Shown: piece after piece, positions 1-9,064 of the stretch
Layout of the letters: each line of letters begins with the position of its first letter
Numbering within the stretch: the stretch's first letter is position 1
Assembly: GCA_902789345.1 (NCBI GenBank)
Contig: CADANT010000010.1
Span: 1 to 58,966, forward strand
Source: an uncultured Ruminococcus sp.
GTDB lineage: Bacteria > Bacillota > Clostridia > Oscillospirales > Acutalibacteraceae
DNA: 58,966 nucleotides
Reading direction: 5' to 3'
Notes under the pieces: generated by a model
The model's database searches: none
Seen by the model: the letters and a program-made list of their open reading frames with translations, nothing else
Told to the model about the DNA's origin: nothing
Translations under genes and position numbers: made by a program

Positions 1-1
1 A

Positions 2-721
2 TTTTACTTTCTGGCTTGCAAGGATAAACTTATTTACCAAACAAAAAAGTTTACAGTTGCAGTTTTGCCTGAAAAGCTTTTGCCAAAGGTTTTTGAAGTT
101 GCAGAGCTTACAAACCACAAATTCGGTAGATTTATCTATGGCAGAATAATAGATTCTCTTATAATGGGTATGCTGTGCTTTATAGGTATGTCAATATTCC
201 GCTTTGACTACGCAATGCTAATTAGCGTTATTATAGGCGTTACAAACATAATTCCTATGTTTGGTCCTGTAATCGGCGCGGTGCCTAGTATTATAATTCT
301 GTTAATTGTAAATCCTGTAGAAGCATTTTGGTTTACGGTATTTATATTAATTTTACAGCAAATTGACGGTAACCTAATAGGTCCAAAGGTAATGGGTTCG
401 TCTATAGGACTGTCAGGCTTCTGGATAATGGCAAGCGTTATCCTAGGCGGTGGCCTGTTTGGCATAGTAGGTATGTTTGTAGCTGTTCCGCTGTTTGCGG
501 TAATATATGTTATGGTGGGCAACTTTGTTAATAAAAGACTTAAAGAGAAGGATTATTTACAAAGCTTGGGCGAAACGCCTACAACCGACATATTAAATAA
601 TTCAGGCAAAGAGCCTATTAACTTTAAAAACACCAAGCTGTATAAAACCATTAAGGACAATGTAAAAATAAACAGCAAGAAAAACGGTCACAAAGATAAC
701 GACCGTCACAATCACGATTAA
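2..721 (+). CDS. AI-2E family transporter, 5' end outside the window
   Basis: C-terminal part of a polytopic membrane protein of the AI-2E exporter family (TqsA/PerM/YtvI type). The reading frame is open to the left edge, so the true start lies upstream and the TTG at 65 is not a start. The visible part has a hydrophobic region with the family-typical GPVIGAVPS and QQIDGNLIGPKVMG segments, then two more membrane segments, and ends in a charged, His/Asn/Lys-rich cytoplasmic tail of about 60 residues. Family members export small molecules or act as Na+/H+ antiporters, so the substrate cannot be read here. A terminator follows at once. The family call is firm; the function is not. Confidence 0.85.
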   Translation, partial: FYFLACKDKLIYQTKKFTVAVLPEKLLPKVFEVAELTNHKFGRFIYGRIIDSLIMGMLCFIGMSIFRFDYAMLISVIIGVTNIIPMFGPVIGAVPSIIILLIVNPVEAFWFTVFILILQQIDGNLIGPKVMGSSIGLSGFWIMASVILGGGLFGIVGMFVAVPLFAVIYVMVGNFVNKRLKEKDYLQSLGETPTTDILNNSGKEPINFKNTKLYKTIKDNVKINSKKNGHKDNDRHNHD

Positions 722-727
722 ATTAAG

Positions 728-754
728 GGGGCAAACTGTGTTTGCTCCTTTTTT
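728..754 (+). terminator. Rho-independent terminator after the AI-2E transporter
   Basis: Stem GGGGCAAAC/GTTTGCTCC (9 pairs with one G-T wobble) with a TGT loop, followed by six T. It separates the exporter from the histidine operon. Confidence 0.85.
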
Positions 755-836
755 ACGGAAAATTTTTGCATTATCAGCCTATATTTGTTATAATTAATGT
801 GCTTGTCAAATTAACAAGAAATAAAATCTTTTTTAG

Positions 837-880
837 TTGACATTATAGCTTTAGCGTGTTATTATAGTAGCACGCTAAAG
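837..880 (+). promoter_or_regulatory. Histidine operon promoter with inverted-repeat operator
   Basis: TTGACA at 837-842, a 17-nt spacer and TATTAT at 860-865 form a near-consensus vegetative promoter. A perfect 10-bp inverted repeat, CTTTAGCGTG (849-858) and CACGCTAAAG (871-880), brackets the -10 box. Transcription should start near 872, so only the right arm would be in the RNA. This points to a DNA operator for a dimeric repressor rather than an RNA hairpin. The regulator is unknown. Confidence 0.8.
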
Positions 881-906
881 TGAATTTTAAGGGACGAGGT
901 AGCTTT

Positions 907-2100
907 ATGAGAAAATATTACAAACTAACTCCTGAGGGAACAAGAGATTTATTGTTTGAAGAATCAAACGCAATTAATTCCGTAAGCAGTATGATAAATA
1001 CTGTTTTTGAAGAAAAGGGTTATCACCAGGTTATTACCCCGGGACTTGAATTTTTTGACACCTTTAATTTGGGTGGATTTGGATATATGCCGGAGGAAAT
1101 GTTTATTTCCACAGACAAAAAGGGCAGACTGCTTGTTATGCGTCCGGATTCAACTGTACCTATAGCAAGAATGGTATCAACAAGACTTCAGGACGAGTCA
1201 CTGCCGCTTCGTCTTTGTTATAATCAGCCTATTTACCGCAACAATAAGGCCCTTGCCGGTAAGGATAACGAAATCCGTCAGGCAGGTATGGAGCTTATAG
1301 GTGCAGGCGGAAAACGTGCGGATTTGGAGCTTATTATTTCCGCTACTGAAATTCTAAGAAAAATTACACCGGATTTTAGAATTGAACTGGGCCACGCCGC
1401 ATTCTTAAAAGCAATTTTAAATAAGCTTACTGTCAGCGACGAGAAAAAAGAAGAAATTCGTGGTTACATTGAGTCTAAGAACTATTCTGCTCTTACAACA
1501 TTACTTGACGAAATACCACAGGACGAAACAACAAAGGCTCTTATGAAGCTGCCAAGACTTTTCGGCGGTGAGGAGATTTTTGCAAAGGCATTGCCTCTGT
1601 TTAAAGATACCGAGGCAGAATATGCACTGTTTTATTTAAAAGATTTGTACCAGGCGCTTTCAAAACTTCTGCCTGAGGACAAGCTTATGATTGACTTGGG
1701 TATGGTACAGAAAAATGACTATTACAGCCATATGACATTCTGCGGTTATGTGGAGGGCAGTGGCGACGCTGTTCTTACAGGCGGTAGATATGACCATTTG
1801 CTTAACCAATTCCAGAAGTCCATTTGTGCGGCAGGCTTTGGTATAAATGTAGATGAGCTTGCAAGAATATACCTGAATATTAACGGCACCGAAAAATCTA
1901 AGCCGGCAGATTATATAGTGCACGGTGAGGACGGTTTTGAAATTGAAGCACTAAAGGTAAAAGAGGAGCTTATTAACAAGGGCTACACCTGTGAATACAG
2001 TGTATTTTCATCAGAGGACAGCGCAAGATTTTATGCACAGAAGCACGGCATAAAGAAAATATGCGTTGTTAATGTAAAGACAAGAATCGAAGAAATATAA
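907..2100 (+). CDS. hisZ: ATP phosphoribosyltransferase regulatory subunit HisZ
   Basis: A 397-residue histidyl-tRNA synthetase paralogue that activates the short form of HisG and mediates histidine feedback. The class II core is visible: the N-terminal TPEGTRDLL, the motif-2-like region with RPDSTVPIARMV, and a later SGDAVLTGGRYDHLL segment. It sits directly before a short hisG, which identifies it as HisZ rather than HisS. An in-frame GTG at 880 overlaps the operator arm. The ATG at 907, preceded by GACGAGG at 893-899 with 7 nt spacing, is the better start. It is the first gene of an eight-gene operon behind the 837 promoter. Confidence 0.93.
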   Translation: MRKYYKLTPEGTRDLLFEESNAINSVSSMINTVFEEKGYHQVITPGLEFFDTFNLGGFGYMPEEMFISTDKKGRLLVMRPDSTVPIARMVSTRLQDESLPLRLCYNQPIYRNNKALAGKDNEIRQAGMELIGAGGKRADLELIISATEILRKITPDFRIELGHAAFLKAILNKLTVSDEKKEEIRGYIESKNYSALTTLLDEIPQDETTKALMKLPRLFGGEEIFAKALPLFKDTEAEYALFYLKDLYQALSKLLPEDKLMIDLGMVQKNDYYSHMTFCGYVEGSGDAVLTGGRYDHLLNQFQKSICAAGFGINVDELARIYLNINGTEKSKPADYIVHGEDGFEIEALKVKEELINKGYTCEYSVFSSEDSARFYAQKHGIKKICVVNVKTRIEEI

Positions 2101-2121
2101 GGTAAACGAGGGCTGTATAAT

Positions 2122-2760
2122 ATGAAACCACTTAGAATTGCTCTTACAAAGGGCAGACTTGAAAAAGATACTATAGATTTGTTAGAAGAACTTTGCTACA
2201 ACTGCGAAGCTGTAAGAAATAAAGGCAGAAAGCTTATTTTGCCAATAGGCAACGGTGAAATTGAGGCTGTGCTTGCAAAAGCGGCAGATGTTATTACCTA
2301 TGTTGAACACGGCGTGTGCGATTTGGGAGTAGTGGGTAAAGATACTATTCTTGAAAACGGAACAAAATTTTTTGAACTGCTTGACTTAGGCTTTGGTAGA
2401 TGTAAATTTGCATTGGCAGGTAAAGCAGGCACAGACTTTTACGCAGGTCATAACATAAAAACAATCGCCACAAAATACCCTAATGTTGCCCGCTCTTTCT
2501 TTGAGAAAAAGGGTATGGACATACATTGCATTAAAATTGAGGGCAGTGTTGAACTTGCACCTCTTTTGGAGCTTTCTGACGCCATAGTGGATATTGTAGA
2601 AACAGGCTCTACACTAAAGGCAAACGGTCTTGAGGTGTTTGAGGATATTGTTCCAATATCAGCCAGATTAATTGCAAATACTGCGTCGCTGAAATTCAGA
2701 AAGAAAGAAATTGAAGCAATAGTTGATAAAATATACAGTAAGATAAATGAAAATAAATAA
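2122..2760 (+). CDS. hisG: ATP phosphoribosyltransferase catalytic subunit, short form
   Basis: Catalyses the first step of histidine synthesis, joining ATP and PRPP. At 212 residues it is the short HisG type, without the C-terminal ACT-like regulatory domain, and so needs HisZ, encoded 21 bp upstream. Typical segments are ALTKGRLEKDT at the N-terminus, YVEHGVCDLGVVGKD, and the PRPP-loop region DIVETGSTLKANGLE near residue 155-170. Second gene of the operon; ATG start. Confidence 0.96.
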   Translation: MKPLRIALTKGRLEKDTIDLLEELCYNCEAVRNKGRKLILPIGNGEIEAVLAKAADVITYVEHGVCDLGVVGKDTILENGTKFFELLDLGFGRCKFALAGKAGTDFYAGHNIKTIATKYPNVARSFFEKKGMDIHCIKIEGSVELAPLLELSDAIVDIVETGSTLKANGLEVFEDIVPISARLIANTASLKFRKKEIEAIVDKIYSKINENK

Positions 2761-2775
2761 TACGGAGATGTTACT

Positions 2776-4077
2776 ATGATTTCAAAGGTAATGGCAGACG
2801 GTACTGCTGAATATAAATTTATAGCTGACCTAAAGGCACGCTGTGAAAATAACGACAAGGATGTAACAGCCATAGTTGCCGACATTCTAAAGAATGTAAA
2901 GGAAAACGGCGATAAGGCTGTTGAAGAATACACACTAAAGTTTGACGGCTCAAAGGTAGAGCAACCTGAAATTACAAACGAACAGCTAAAGGAATATGCC
3001 TCTAAATCTGACAGCAAGGTTTACGAGTCACTGGAGAAAGCCGCTGTAAATATAAGAGATTTTCACCAAAGACAGCTACAGCAAAGCTGGCTTACTACAA
3101 AAAGCAACGGTGTTATTTTAGGACAGCGTGTAAGAGGACTAAAGAGAGTAGGAATATATGTACCTGGCGGTACAGCTGCTTACCCGTCATCTGTTTTAAT
3201 GAACGCTATTCCGGCTAAAATTGCCGGCGTAGAGGAGATTATAATGGTTACTCCTCCGGGAAAAGACGGCAAGCCTAACCCGGATATTATGGCGGCCGCA
3301 CTTGTTGCAGGCGTAGACAGAGTATTCTTAATGGGTGGCGCACAGGCTGTAGCGGCACTTGCTTACGGAACACAAACCGTACCAAAGGTAGACAAAATTG
3401 TAGGCCCGGGCAATATTTTTGTTGCCACAGCTAAAAAACTACTTTTCGGTACTGTTGATATTGATATGATTGCAGGCCCGTCTGAAATTCTGATTGTTGC
3501 AGATAAAACTGCAAGGGCAGATTATTTGGCGGCTGACCTTATGTCACAGGCAGAGCACGATGTACTTGCTTCTGCAATTTTGCTTACAGACAGTGATGAA
3601 CTGGCAAACGAGGTAAACATCGAGCTTAAAAAGCAGTCTGCAAACCTAAAGCGTAAGGACATTATAGAGAAATCCCTTAAAAATTACGGTGCTATTATTG
3701 TGTGCAGAAACATTAACGAAGCTGTAGAGTTTGCAAATATTCTTGCACCTGAGCACCTGGAGGTTTGCTGTGAAAATCCAATGGAGTATGTAGGCAAGCT
3801 TGACAATGCCGGCTCGGTATTCCTTGGCAACTATTCTCCGGAGCCACTTGGCGACTATTTTGCAGGTCCAAACCATGTTTTGCCTACAAGCGGTACAGCA
3901 AGGTTTTTCTCACCACTGTCTGTTGACAGCTTCATTAAAAAGTCCAGCTTTATTTATTACACAAAAAATGCTTTGTTGGATGCAGCTGACGACATTATTC
4001 GCATTGCAAATGCAGAGGGTCTAACTGCCCACGCAAATTCTATTATTGTTCGTAAGGAAAATGAAGTAAAGGATTGA
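2776..4077 (+). CDS. hisD: Histidinol dehydrogenase
   Basis: Zinc enzyme that oxidises L-histidinol to L-histidine in two NAD-dependent steps, the last reactions of the pathway. It has 433 residues, normal for the family. Visible are [15 protein letters not shown], the IAGPSEILI signature, the metal-binding SQAEHD, and the catalytic pair Glu326-His327 in [11 protein letters not shown] start after GGAGA at 2764-2768, 15 bp after hisG. Its stop lies 4 bp before the hisC start, so translational coupling is likely. Confidence 0.97.
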   Translation: MISKVMADGTAEYKFIADLKARCENNDKDVTAIVADILKNVKENGDKAVEEYTLKFDGSKVEQPEITNEQLKEYASKSDSKVYESLEKAAVNIRDFHQRQLQQSWLTTKSNGVILGQRVRGLKRVGIYVPGGTAAYPSSVLMNAIPAKIAGVEEIIMVTPPGKDGKPNPDIMAAALVAGVDRVFLMGGAQAVAALAYGTQTVPKVDKIVGPGNIFVATAKKLLFGTVDIDMIAGPSEILIVADKTARADYLAADLMSQAEHDVLASAILLTDSDELANEVNIELKKQSANLKRKDIIEKSLKNYGAIIVCRNINEAVEFANILAPEHLEVCCENPMEYVGKLDNAGSVFLGNYSPEPLGDYFAGPNHVLPTSGTARFFSPLSVDSFIKKSSFIYYTKNALLDAADDIIRIANAEGLTAHANSIIVRKENEVKD

Positions 4078-4081
4078 TTTT

Positions 4082-5140
4082 GTGTATAAACTAAATAAAA
4101 AAATATCAGAGCTGGAGCCTTATTCTCCTATAACAGGAAGCTACAGAGTAAGACTGGACGCTAATGAGTGCTGTTTTAATCTTCCGCAGGATATGCTTGA
4201 CCAAATAAAAAAAGCTGTAGAAAATATTGACTACAACCGTTACCCTGACCCATACGCAACAGAGCTTTGCAGTGCTTTTGCAAATTATTATGGCATTAGC
4301 CCAGAAAATGTAACCGTTTTTAACGGCTCTGACGAGCTTATTACATTGCTTATGACAACATTTATGATGGCAGGCGAAATACTGGTAACCGTTGAGCCGG
4401 ATTTTTCAATGTATCGCTTTTACGCCTCACTGGCAGAACTAAAATGCGTATCTGCCCCTAAAAATGAGGATTTAACAATTAATATTGACACAGTTATAAA
4501 AACAGTAAACGAAAGCGGCGCAAGGGGCGTTGTTTTCTCGAACCCTTGCAACCCTACATCAAAAGGCATAAGCAGGGAAGATGTTATAAAGCTTATTACA
4601 TCTGTAGACGCACTTGTTATTATGGATGAAGCATATATGGACTTTTGGGACAGCTCTGTTTTGGATTTGGTAAATGACTACGACAACCTTATTGTTATGC
4701 GTACTGCCTCAAAGGCAATAGGTGCGGCGGCAATTCGTCTGGGCTTTGCTGTTACAAATAAAGTTAATTCAAATGCACTAAAAGCGGTTAAATCGCCATA
4801 TAATGTAAACACAGTTTCACAAAAAATTGGTGCTATAATTTATAATAATAAAGAATTTTTACAAAATAGACGGAGTGCTATTGTAAGTTTAAGGGAAAAT
4901 TTGTATAATGGACTAAAGAAAATTGAAAATGCATATTCCCAAAAGCTGCAAATCGTCAGCGGCTGTTCAAATTTTGTGTTTGTAAAAACAGATTACAGCA
5001 AGGATATTTTTGATTTTCTTTTAAGTAAGGGAGTGGCAGTTCGTTTAATGAACAACTATCTTCGCATTACAGCAGGTACAGAAGATGAAAATAAGGTTGT
5101 TTTAGAACTGCTTAACGAATTTTTAGCTGAAAGGGACTAA
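4082..5140 (+). CDS. hisC: Histidinol-phosphate aminotransferase
   Basis: PLP enzyme of fold type I that converts imidazole-acetol phosphate to histidinol phosphate with glutamate as donor. The 352-residue protein shows the substrate loop at RLDANEC, the NPCNPT turn around 154-159, DEAY at 182-185 and the PLP lysine at Lys211 in TASKAIG. It starts with GTG, with AAGGA at 4068-4072 inside the end of hisD. The position inside the his operon supports HisC over a general aromatic aminotransferase. Confidence 0.94.
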   Translation: MYKLNKKISELEPYSPITGSYRVRLDANECCFNLPQDMLDQIKKAVENIDYNRYPDPYATELCSAFANYYGISPENVTVFNGSDELITLLMTTFMMAGEILVTVEPDFSMYRFYASLAELKCVSAPKNEDLTINIDTVIKTVNESGARGVVFSNPCNPTSKGISREDVIKLITSVDALVIMDEAYMDFWDSSVLDLVNDYDNLIVMRTASKAIGAAAIRLGFAVTNKVNSNALKAVKSPYNVNTVSQKIGAIIYNNKEFLQNRRSAIVSLRENLYNGLKKIENAYSQKLQIVSGCSNFVFVKTDYSKDIFDFLLSKGVAVRLMNNYLRITAGTEDENKVVLELLNEFLAERD

Positions 5141-5141
5141 A

Positions 5142-5726
5142 ATGAGAAGCTCACAGGTGGAAAGAAAAACAAAAGAAACCGAAATTACCGTTTTGTTAAA
5201 CCTTGACGGCGGTAATGTAGACATAGACACAGGCATAGGCTTTTTTGACCATATGCTTACAGCCTTTGCGGTACACGGCGGATTTGGACTGTGCGTAAAG
5301 GTTAAGGGTGATTTATATGTTGACTGTCACCATACTATAGAAGATACCGGTATTGTTTTGGGTAAGGCTTTTTATGAAGCACTTGGCGACAAGGGCGGAA
5401 TAAACCGCTACGGCTCGTTTTATATACCTATGGACGAGGCTCTTGCCTTTACCTCTGTAGATGTAAGCGGCAGACCGTTTTTGGTGTTTAAAGCCGAATA
5501 TCCTCAAGCAGTGGTAGGTGCTTATGACTGCTGTATGACCGAGGAGTTTTTCAGAGCTTTTGCTGTTAATGCCGGTATAACCATGCATATTAACAGCCTA
5601 TACGGAAACAACAGCCACCACATAATTGAGGCTGTTTTTAAGGCGGTTGCTCACGCACTAAAGGCGGCAGTTACACAGACAAATAACGGAGAAACACTTT
5701 CCACAAAAGGCTCGCTTGATTTATAA
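5142..5726 (+). CDS. hisB: Imidazoleglycerol-phosphate dehydratase
   Basis: Mn-dependent dehydratase that makes imidazole-acetol phosphate. The 194-residue protein is monofunctional, with no histidinol phosphatase domain. Both metal-binding His motifs are present: CHHTIEDTG near residue 65 and NNSHHIIEA near residue 155, together with GIGFFDHML. Only 1 bp separates it from hisC. A separate histidinol phosphatase must exist elsewhere, since none is in this operon. Confidence 0.96.
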   Translation: MRSSQVERKTKETEITVLLNLDGGNVDIDTGIGFFDHMLTAFAVHGGFGLCVKVKGDLYVDCHHTIEDTGIVLGKAFYEALGDKGGINRYGSFYIPMDEALAFTSVDVSGRPFLVFKAEYPQAVVGAYDCCMTEEFFRAFAVNAGITMHINSLYGNNSHHIIEAVFKAVAHALKAAVTQTNNGETLSTKGSLDL

Positions 5727-5748
5727 GTCCTGAAAAGGAGAGAGTATT

Positions 5749-6504
5749 ATGATTATTTTACCTGCAATTGATATTAAGGACGGCGAATGTGTTCGCCTGC
5801 AGAAAGGCGACTACAACACAGTTGAAAAGGTTGCCGAAAATGCCTATGAAACAGCACAAAGCTTTAAGGCTGCCGGTGCACAGTGGATGCATATGGTTGA
5901 CCTTGACGGTGCTAAGGATGCAACGGTTCAGAATAAAGATTTAATAATTGATGTAGCTAAGAGCAGCGGACTTAATGTAGAAGTCGGCGGCGGCATAAGA
6001 AATATGGAGCGTGTTGAGATGTACTTAAACAACGGTATCAGCCGTGTTATTCTAGGCTCAGCCGCTGTTAAAAACCCTGATTTTGTAAAGGACGCCGTAA
6101 AGGCATATGGAGAGAGAATTGCCGTAGGCATTGACGCTATGAACGGTATGGTGTGTGCCGAGGGCTGGACTGACCAATCCGAAATTGAGTTTATAGAGCT
6201 TGCAAAAAGAATGGAGGATATTGGCGTCCAGTATATTATATTTACTGACATATCCAAAGACGGTATGCTGTCAGGTCCTAACCTTGACCAGCTTGACCGA
6301 CTGCAAAACTCTGTATCCTGCAACATTATAGCCAGCGGCGGAATTTCCTGCCTAAAGGATATTCTGAATGTTTCCGCTTTAAAACTGTACGGAACTATAA
6401 CAGGCAGGGCTATATATACAGGCGATCTTGATTTAAAAACAGCTATACAGGCATCGTCTTTGTCTGATGAAATAGTCAATAAGGAGATTGTAGATGAACT
6501 TTGA
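5749..6504 (+). CDS. hisA: ProFAR isomerase HisA
   Basis: A (beta-alpha)8-barrel enzyme that isomerises ProFAR to PRFAR. The catalytic aspartates are Asp8 in PAIDIKDG and Asp129 in VGIDAMNG, and the phosphate-binding loops GGGIRN and ASGGIS are present. The Asp129 context and the [12 protein letters not shown] segment fit HisA better than HisF. It has 251 residues with an ATG start after AAAGGAGAGAG. It overlaps hisI by 11 bp. The usual hisH upstream and hisF downstream partners are missing here. Confidence 0.94.
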   Translation: MIILPAIDIKDGECVRLQKGDYNTVEKVAENAYETAQSFKAAGAQWMHMVDLDGAKDATVQNKDLIIDVAKSSGLNVEVGGGIRNMERVEMYLNNGISRVILGSAAVKNPDFVKDAVKAYGERIAVGIDAMNGMVCAEGWTDQSEIEFIELAKRMEDIGVQYIIFTDISKDGMLSGPNLDQLDRLQNSVSCNIIASGGISCLKDILNVSALKLYGTITGRAIYTGDLDLKTAIQASSLSDEIVNKEIVDEL

Positions 6505-6838
6505 TAAGTTTTTTAAAAAAGGTGAGTTAATTCCCGCTGTAATACAAGAGGCCTCTACGGGCGAGGTACTGATGCTTGCCTATATGAACAGAGAGTCAAT
6601 GGAAAAAACATTTGAAACAGGCTACACTTGGTTTTACAGCCGTTCCAGGCAGGAGCTGTGGAACAAGGGAGCAACCTCAGGTCATTTACAGAAAATTGTA
6701 GATATTTACGGTGACTGCGACGATGACACTTTGCTTATTACAGTGGAGCAAATCGGTGCGGCGTGCCACACAGGCAACCACAGTTGCTTTTATACTAAAT
6801 TAAAAAGTTTTAAAACAGGAGAAAACGAAAATGAGTAA
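6494..6838 (+). CDS. hisI: Phosphoribosyl-AMP cyclohydrolase
   Basis: Zinc/Mg enzyme that opens the adenine ring of phosphoribosyl-AMP. The 114-residue protein covers only the cyclohydrolase half, with the metal-binding GDCDDD and the [13 protein letters not shown] signature near the C-terminus, and [10 protein letters not shown] near the N-terminus. It overlaps hisA by 11 bp and hisE by 8 bp, so the three are likely translationally coupled. HisI and HisE are separate proteins here, not the fused HisIE form. Confidence 0.96.
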   Translation: MNFDKFFKKGELIPAVIQEASTGEVLMLAYMNRESMEKTFETGYTWFYSRSRQELWNKGATSGHLQKIVDIYGDCDDDTLLITVEQIGAACHTGNHSCFYTKLKSFKTGENENE

Positions 6839-7160
6839 CGATGTTTTACAGGCTCTGTACCAAACAGTAGTCAACAGAAAAGAAAATCCACAGGAAGGCT
6901 CATACACCTGCTATTTGTTTGACAGGGGTTTAGACAAGATTCTAAAAAAAGTAGGCGAGGAGTGCAGTGAAACTATTATTGCGGCTAAAAACAACGACAA
7001 TGGCGAAACTGTTTATGAAATTGCCGACCTAATGTATCACCTAACTGTAATGATGGTAAACCAGGGCATTGCTATGGATGATGTTCTTGCAGAGCTTGAC
7101 AGAAGAAGTGAGAAAACGGGCAACCTAAAGAAATTTCACCAGGTAGACAAAAACTCATAA
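6831..7160 (+). CDS. hisE: Phosphoribosyl-ATP pyrophosphatase
   Basis: MazG-like all-alpha enzyme that hydrolyses phosphoribosyl-ATP to phosphoribosyl-AMP. The 109-residue protein carries the metal-binding [14 protein letters not shown] helix and [13 protein letters not shown]. It is the last gene of the operon, with the start overlapping the end of hisI and a RBS (CAGGAGA) inside hisI. The shared hairpin at 7224-7243, with a loose T-run on the plus strand, is the only visible transcription stop. Confidence 0.96.
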   Translation: MSNDVLQALYQTVVNRKENPQEGSYTCYLFDRGLDKILKKVGEECSETIIAAKNNDNGETVYEIADLMYHLTVMMVNQGIAMDDVLAELDRRSEKTGNLKKFHQVDKNS

Positions 7161-7217
7161 TTTTATGACATATGTTTCTTGTCTTTGTGGCTACAACTTA
7201 ACAGGAAATTATTTATC

Positions 7218-7243
7218 AAAAAAGGCACTGCATAAGCAGTGCC
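7218..7243 (-). terminator. Terminator shared by hisE and the HPr-like gene
   Basis: Perfect 8-bp stem GGCACTGC/GCAGTGCC with an ATAA loop at 7224-7243. On the minus strand six T follow directly, giving a classic terminator for the HPr-like gene. On the plus strand the T-run begins only about 13 nt later, so it is weaker for the his operon. Confidence 0.8.
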
Positions 7244-7307
7244 TAAAATATTGACTTTTTTCTTAAGTAACATTATACTTAGAAAATATGATATTCTGGG
7301 TGAGAAA

Positions 7308-7550
7308 TTACGCCTCAGGGTCAGCCATAAAAGGTGTTAAATCCTTTTTGAATTCATCTGTAACCATATCACTGGTTTCAAGAGTAAGTCTTTTGTTTAG
7401 GTCAAGACTTAGTACGCCCATAATTGAGTGCGGATCAATTTCAAGGTTATCACTCTTAATAGACATTGTAATGTCAGGGTACTTTTCAGCAACCTCAACG
7501 AATCTTTTAGCAGTGGCTAGGTCTGGAATATATATTGTAGTTGAATACAT
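7308..7550 (-). CDS. HPr-like protein without the phosphorylatable histidine
   Basis: An 80-residue protein of the HPr/Crh fold. The segment DPHSIMGVLSLDL (residues 39-51) matches the HPr region around the regulatory serine, here Ser42. The first 40 residues contain no histidine, so the PTS phosphate-accepting His15 is absent; the only His is residue 41. It therefore cannot pass phosphate as HPr does. By analogy with Bacillus Crh it may be a regulatory HPr, but that is inference. The start follows GAGGAGG on the minus strand. It is monocistronic, convergent with the his operon, with its own promoter and terminator. Confidence 0.8.
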   Translation of the reverse strand: MYSTTIYIPDLATAKRFVEVAEKYPDITMSIKSDNLEIDPHSIMGVLSLDLNKRLTLETSDMVTDEFKKDLTPFMADPEA

Positions 7551-7584
7551 TTTTCTTTCCTCCTCTGTAAATTATCTAAAATGT

Positions 7585-7612
7585 ATTGTACCACCTTTTT
7601 TCATAAAGTCAA
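7585..7612 (-). promoter_or_regulatory. Promoter of the HPr-like gene
   Basis: On the minus strand TTGACT (7612-7607), a 16-nt spacer and TACAAT (7590-7585), about 35 nt before the start codon. Confidence 0.65.
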
Positions 7613-7702
7613 TATTATAAACTTACTTTTAGAACAAATCACTACAGAAATTGAACATTTTGCGAAATTAATGACACATTTTTAAAAAGCAAGGAGTATG
7701 TT

Positions 7703-8989
7703 ATGAAGTTTTATATTTTTACACTTGGTTGCAAGGTTAATCAGTATGAATCGCAAATAATGCATGAAAGGCTGTGTCAAAACGGCTTTGAATATACTGC
7801 AGAGCATAATAGTGCAGATATTGTTATTATCAACACCTGCACGGTAACATCAGCAAGCGACAGCAAGGCCGTAAAGCTTATGCACAGGGTTAAAAGAGAA
7901 AATCCTAACTGTGTGTTGGTGCTGACAGGCTGTTTGCCACAGGCGTTTCCTAATGATGAACGCTTTATAGAGGCAGATATTATTCTCGGAAATAAATCAA
8001 GAAATATAATTGTCCCGACTATACAGCAGTATTTACTGAATCACACAAGAATTAATGCTGTTGTTCAGCACGAAACAGGGGATAAGTTTGAAAGTATGGC
8101 AATATCTGCATTTACAGAAAGAACAAGGGCCTTTGTTAAAATCGAGGACGGCTGTAACAGATTTTGCTCATACTGTATTATCCCTTATGCTCGTGGCAGA
8201 GTACGCTCAAAACCTCTTGACCAACTGACAGAGGAGCTTAATCAGCTTGCTTCTAAGGGCTTTAAGGAGGTTGTTCTTGTAGGAATTAACCTTTCTGCCT
8301 ACGGTCAGGAATTTGGCATAAACCTTGCGGACGCTATTGAGGCCGCCTGTGCCATAGACGGTATTGAGCGTGTACGACTAAGCTCATTGGAGCCTGAAAG
8401 AATGGACAGGCACACTATAGAAAGGCTTGCCGCACAGCCAAAACTGTGCCCACAGTTCCATTTATCACTACAAAGCGGCTGTAATGCAACTTTAAAGAGA
8501 ATGAACCGCCACTATACAGCCGAGGATTACACAGAAATAGTAAATGATTTACGAAACGCCTTTGACAACTGTGCAATTACCACCGACATTATGGTTGGTT
8601 TTCCGGGTGAAACCGAAGAGGAAATTAAGGAATCCTTGGATTTTGCAAAAAAGACAGCCTTTGCAAGGGTTCATGTTTTTGCATATTCACGCCGTCCTGG
8701 TACTGTTGCGGACAAGGCAGAAAACCAAGTGCCTGAAAACATAAAGAATATTCGTTCAAAAGCAATGATAGAAGTAACAACAAAAACAATGACAGATTTT
8801 TTAAATTTCCAGGTTGGTAGGGTAGAATCAGTGTTGTTTGAGCGTGAAAAAAACGGCTTCTTTGAGGGCTACACAAAAAACTATACCCATGTTGTTGTTA
8901 AAAGCGATGAAAACCTAAGTAATAAAATTTATGATGTTAAAATTACAGGTGTGCAGGGTAACAAGTGTACAGCAGAAATCCTTAAATGA
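7703..8989 (+). CDS. mtaB: tRNA t6A37 methylthiotransferase MtaB
   Basis: Radical SAM enzyme that adds a methylthio group to t6A at position 37 of tRNA. Domains in order: an N-terminal UPF0004 domain holding the auxiliary cluster through Cys10, Cys46 and Cys77; the radical SAM core with Cys151-x3-Cys155-x2-Cys158; and a C-terminal TRAM domain from about residue 370. The TLGCKVNQYES opening and the length of 428 distinguish MtaB from MiaB and RimO. ATG start after AAGGAG. A 75-bp gap separates it from addB. Confidence 0.94.
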   Translation: MKFYIFTLGCKVNQYESQIMHERLCQNGFEYTAEHNSADIVIINTCTVTSASDSKAVKLMHRVKRENPNCVLVLTGCLPQAFPNDERFIEADIILGNKSRNIIVPTIQQYLLNHTRINAVVQHETGDKFESMAISAFTERTRAFVKIEDGCNRFCSYCIIPYARGRVRSKPLDQLTEELNQLASKGFKEVVLVGINLSAYGQEFGINLADAIEAACAIDGIERVRLSSLEPERMDRHTIERLAAQPKLCPQFHLSLQSGCNATLKRMNRHYTAEDYTEIVNDLRNAFDNCAITTDIMVGFPGETEEEIKESLDFAKKTAFARVHVFAYSRRPGTVADKAENQVPENIKNIRSKAMIEVTTKTMTDFLNFQVGRVESVLFEREKNGFFEGYTKNYTHVVVKSDENLSNKIYDVKITGVQGNKCTAEILK

Positions 8990-9064
8990 TTTCTAAGTGT
9001 GGGTAGAATATGGTACAGCCTTTGTAATATAATCAGTGTATAATTAATTAGGGGTGGTGTTTTA

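Noticed and set aside
65-721. Start of the AI-2E transporter at TTG 65
   Set aside because: The frame is open to base 2 with continuing membrane-protein sequence and there is no ribosome site before 65.
755-906. T-box or his attenuator before hisZ
   Set aside because: No specifier stem, no T-box sequence and no His-codon-rich leader peptide; the transcript leader is only about 35 nt.
907-2100. Histidyl-tRNA synthetase (HisS)
   Set aside because: The protein is in a his operon before a short HisG and looks like the HisZ paralogue in length and motifs.
2448-3017. Minus-strand open frame of 189 codons across hisG/hisD
   Set aside because: Antisense shadow of hisG and hisD, with no ribosome site and a Ser/Phe-rich translation.
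7288-7620. Plus-strand open frame of 110 codons
   Set aside because: It lies opposite the HPr-like gene, has no ribosome site, and its start and end fall in that gene's terminator and promoter regions.
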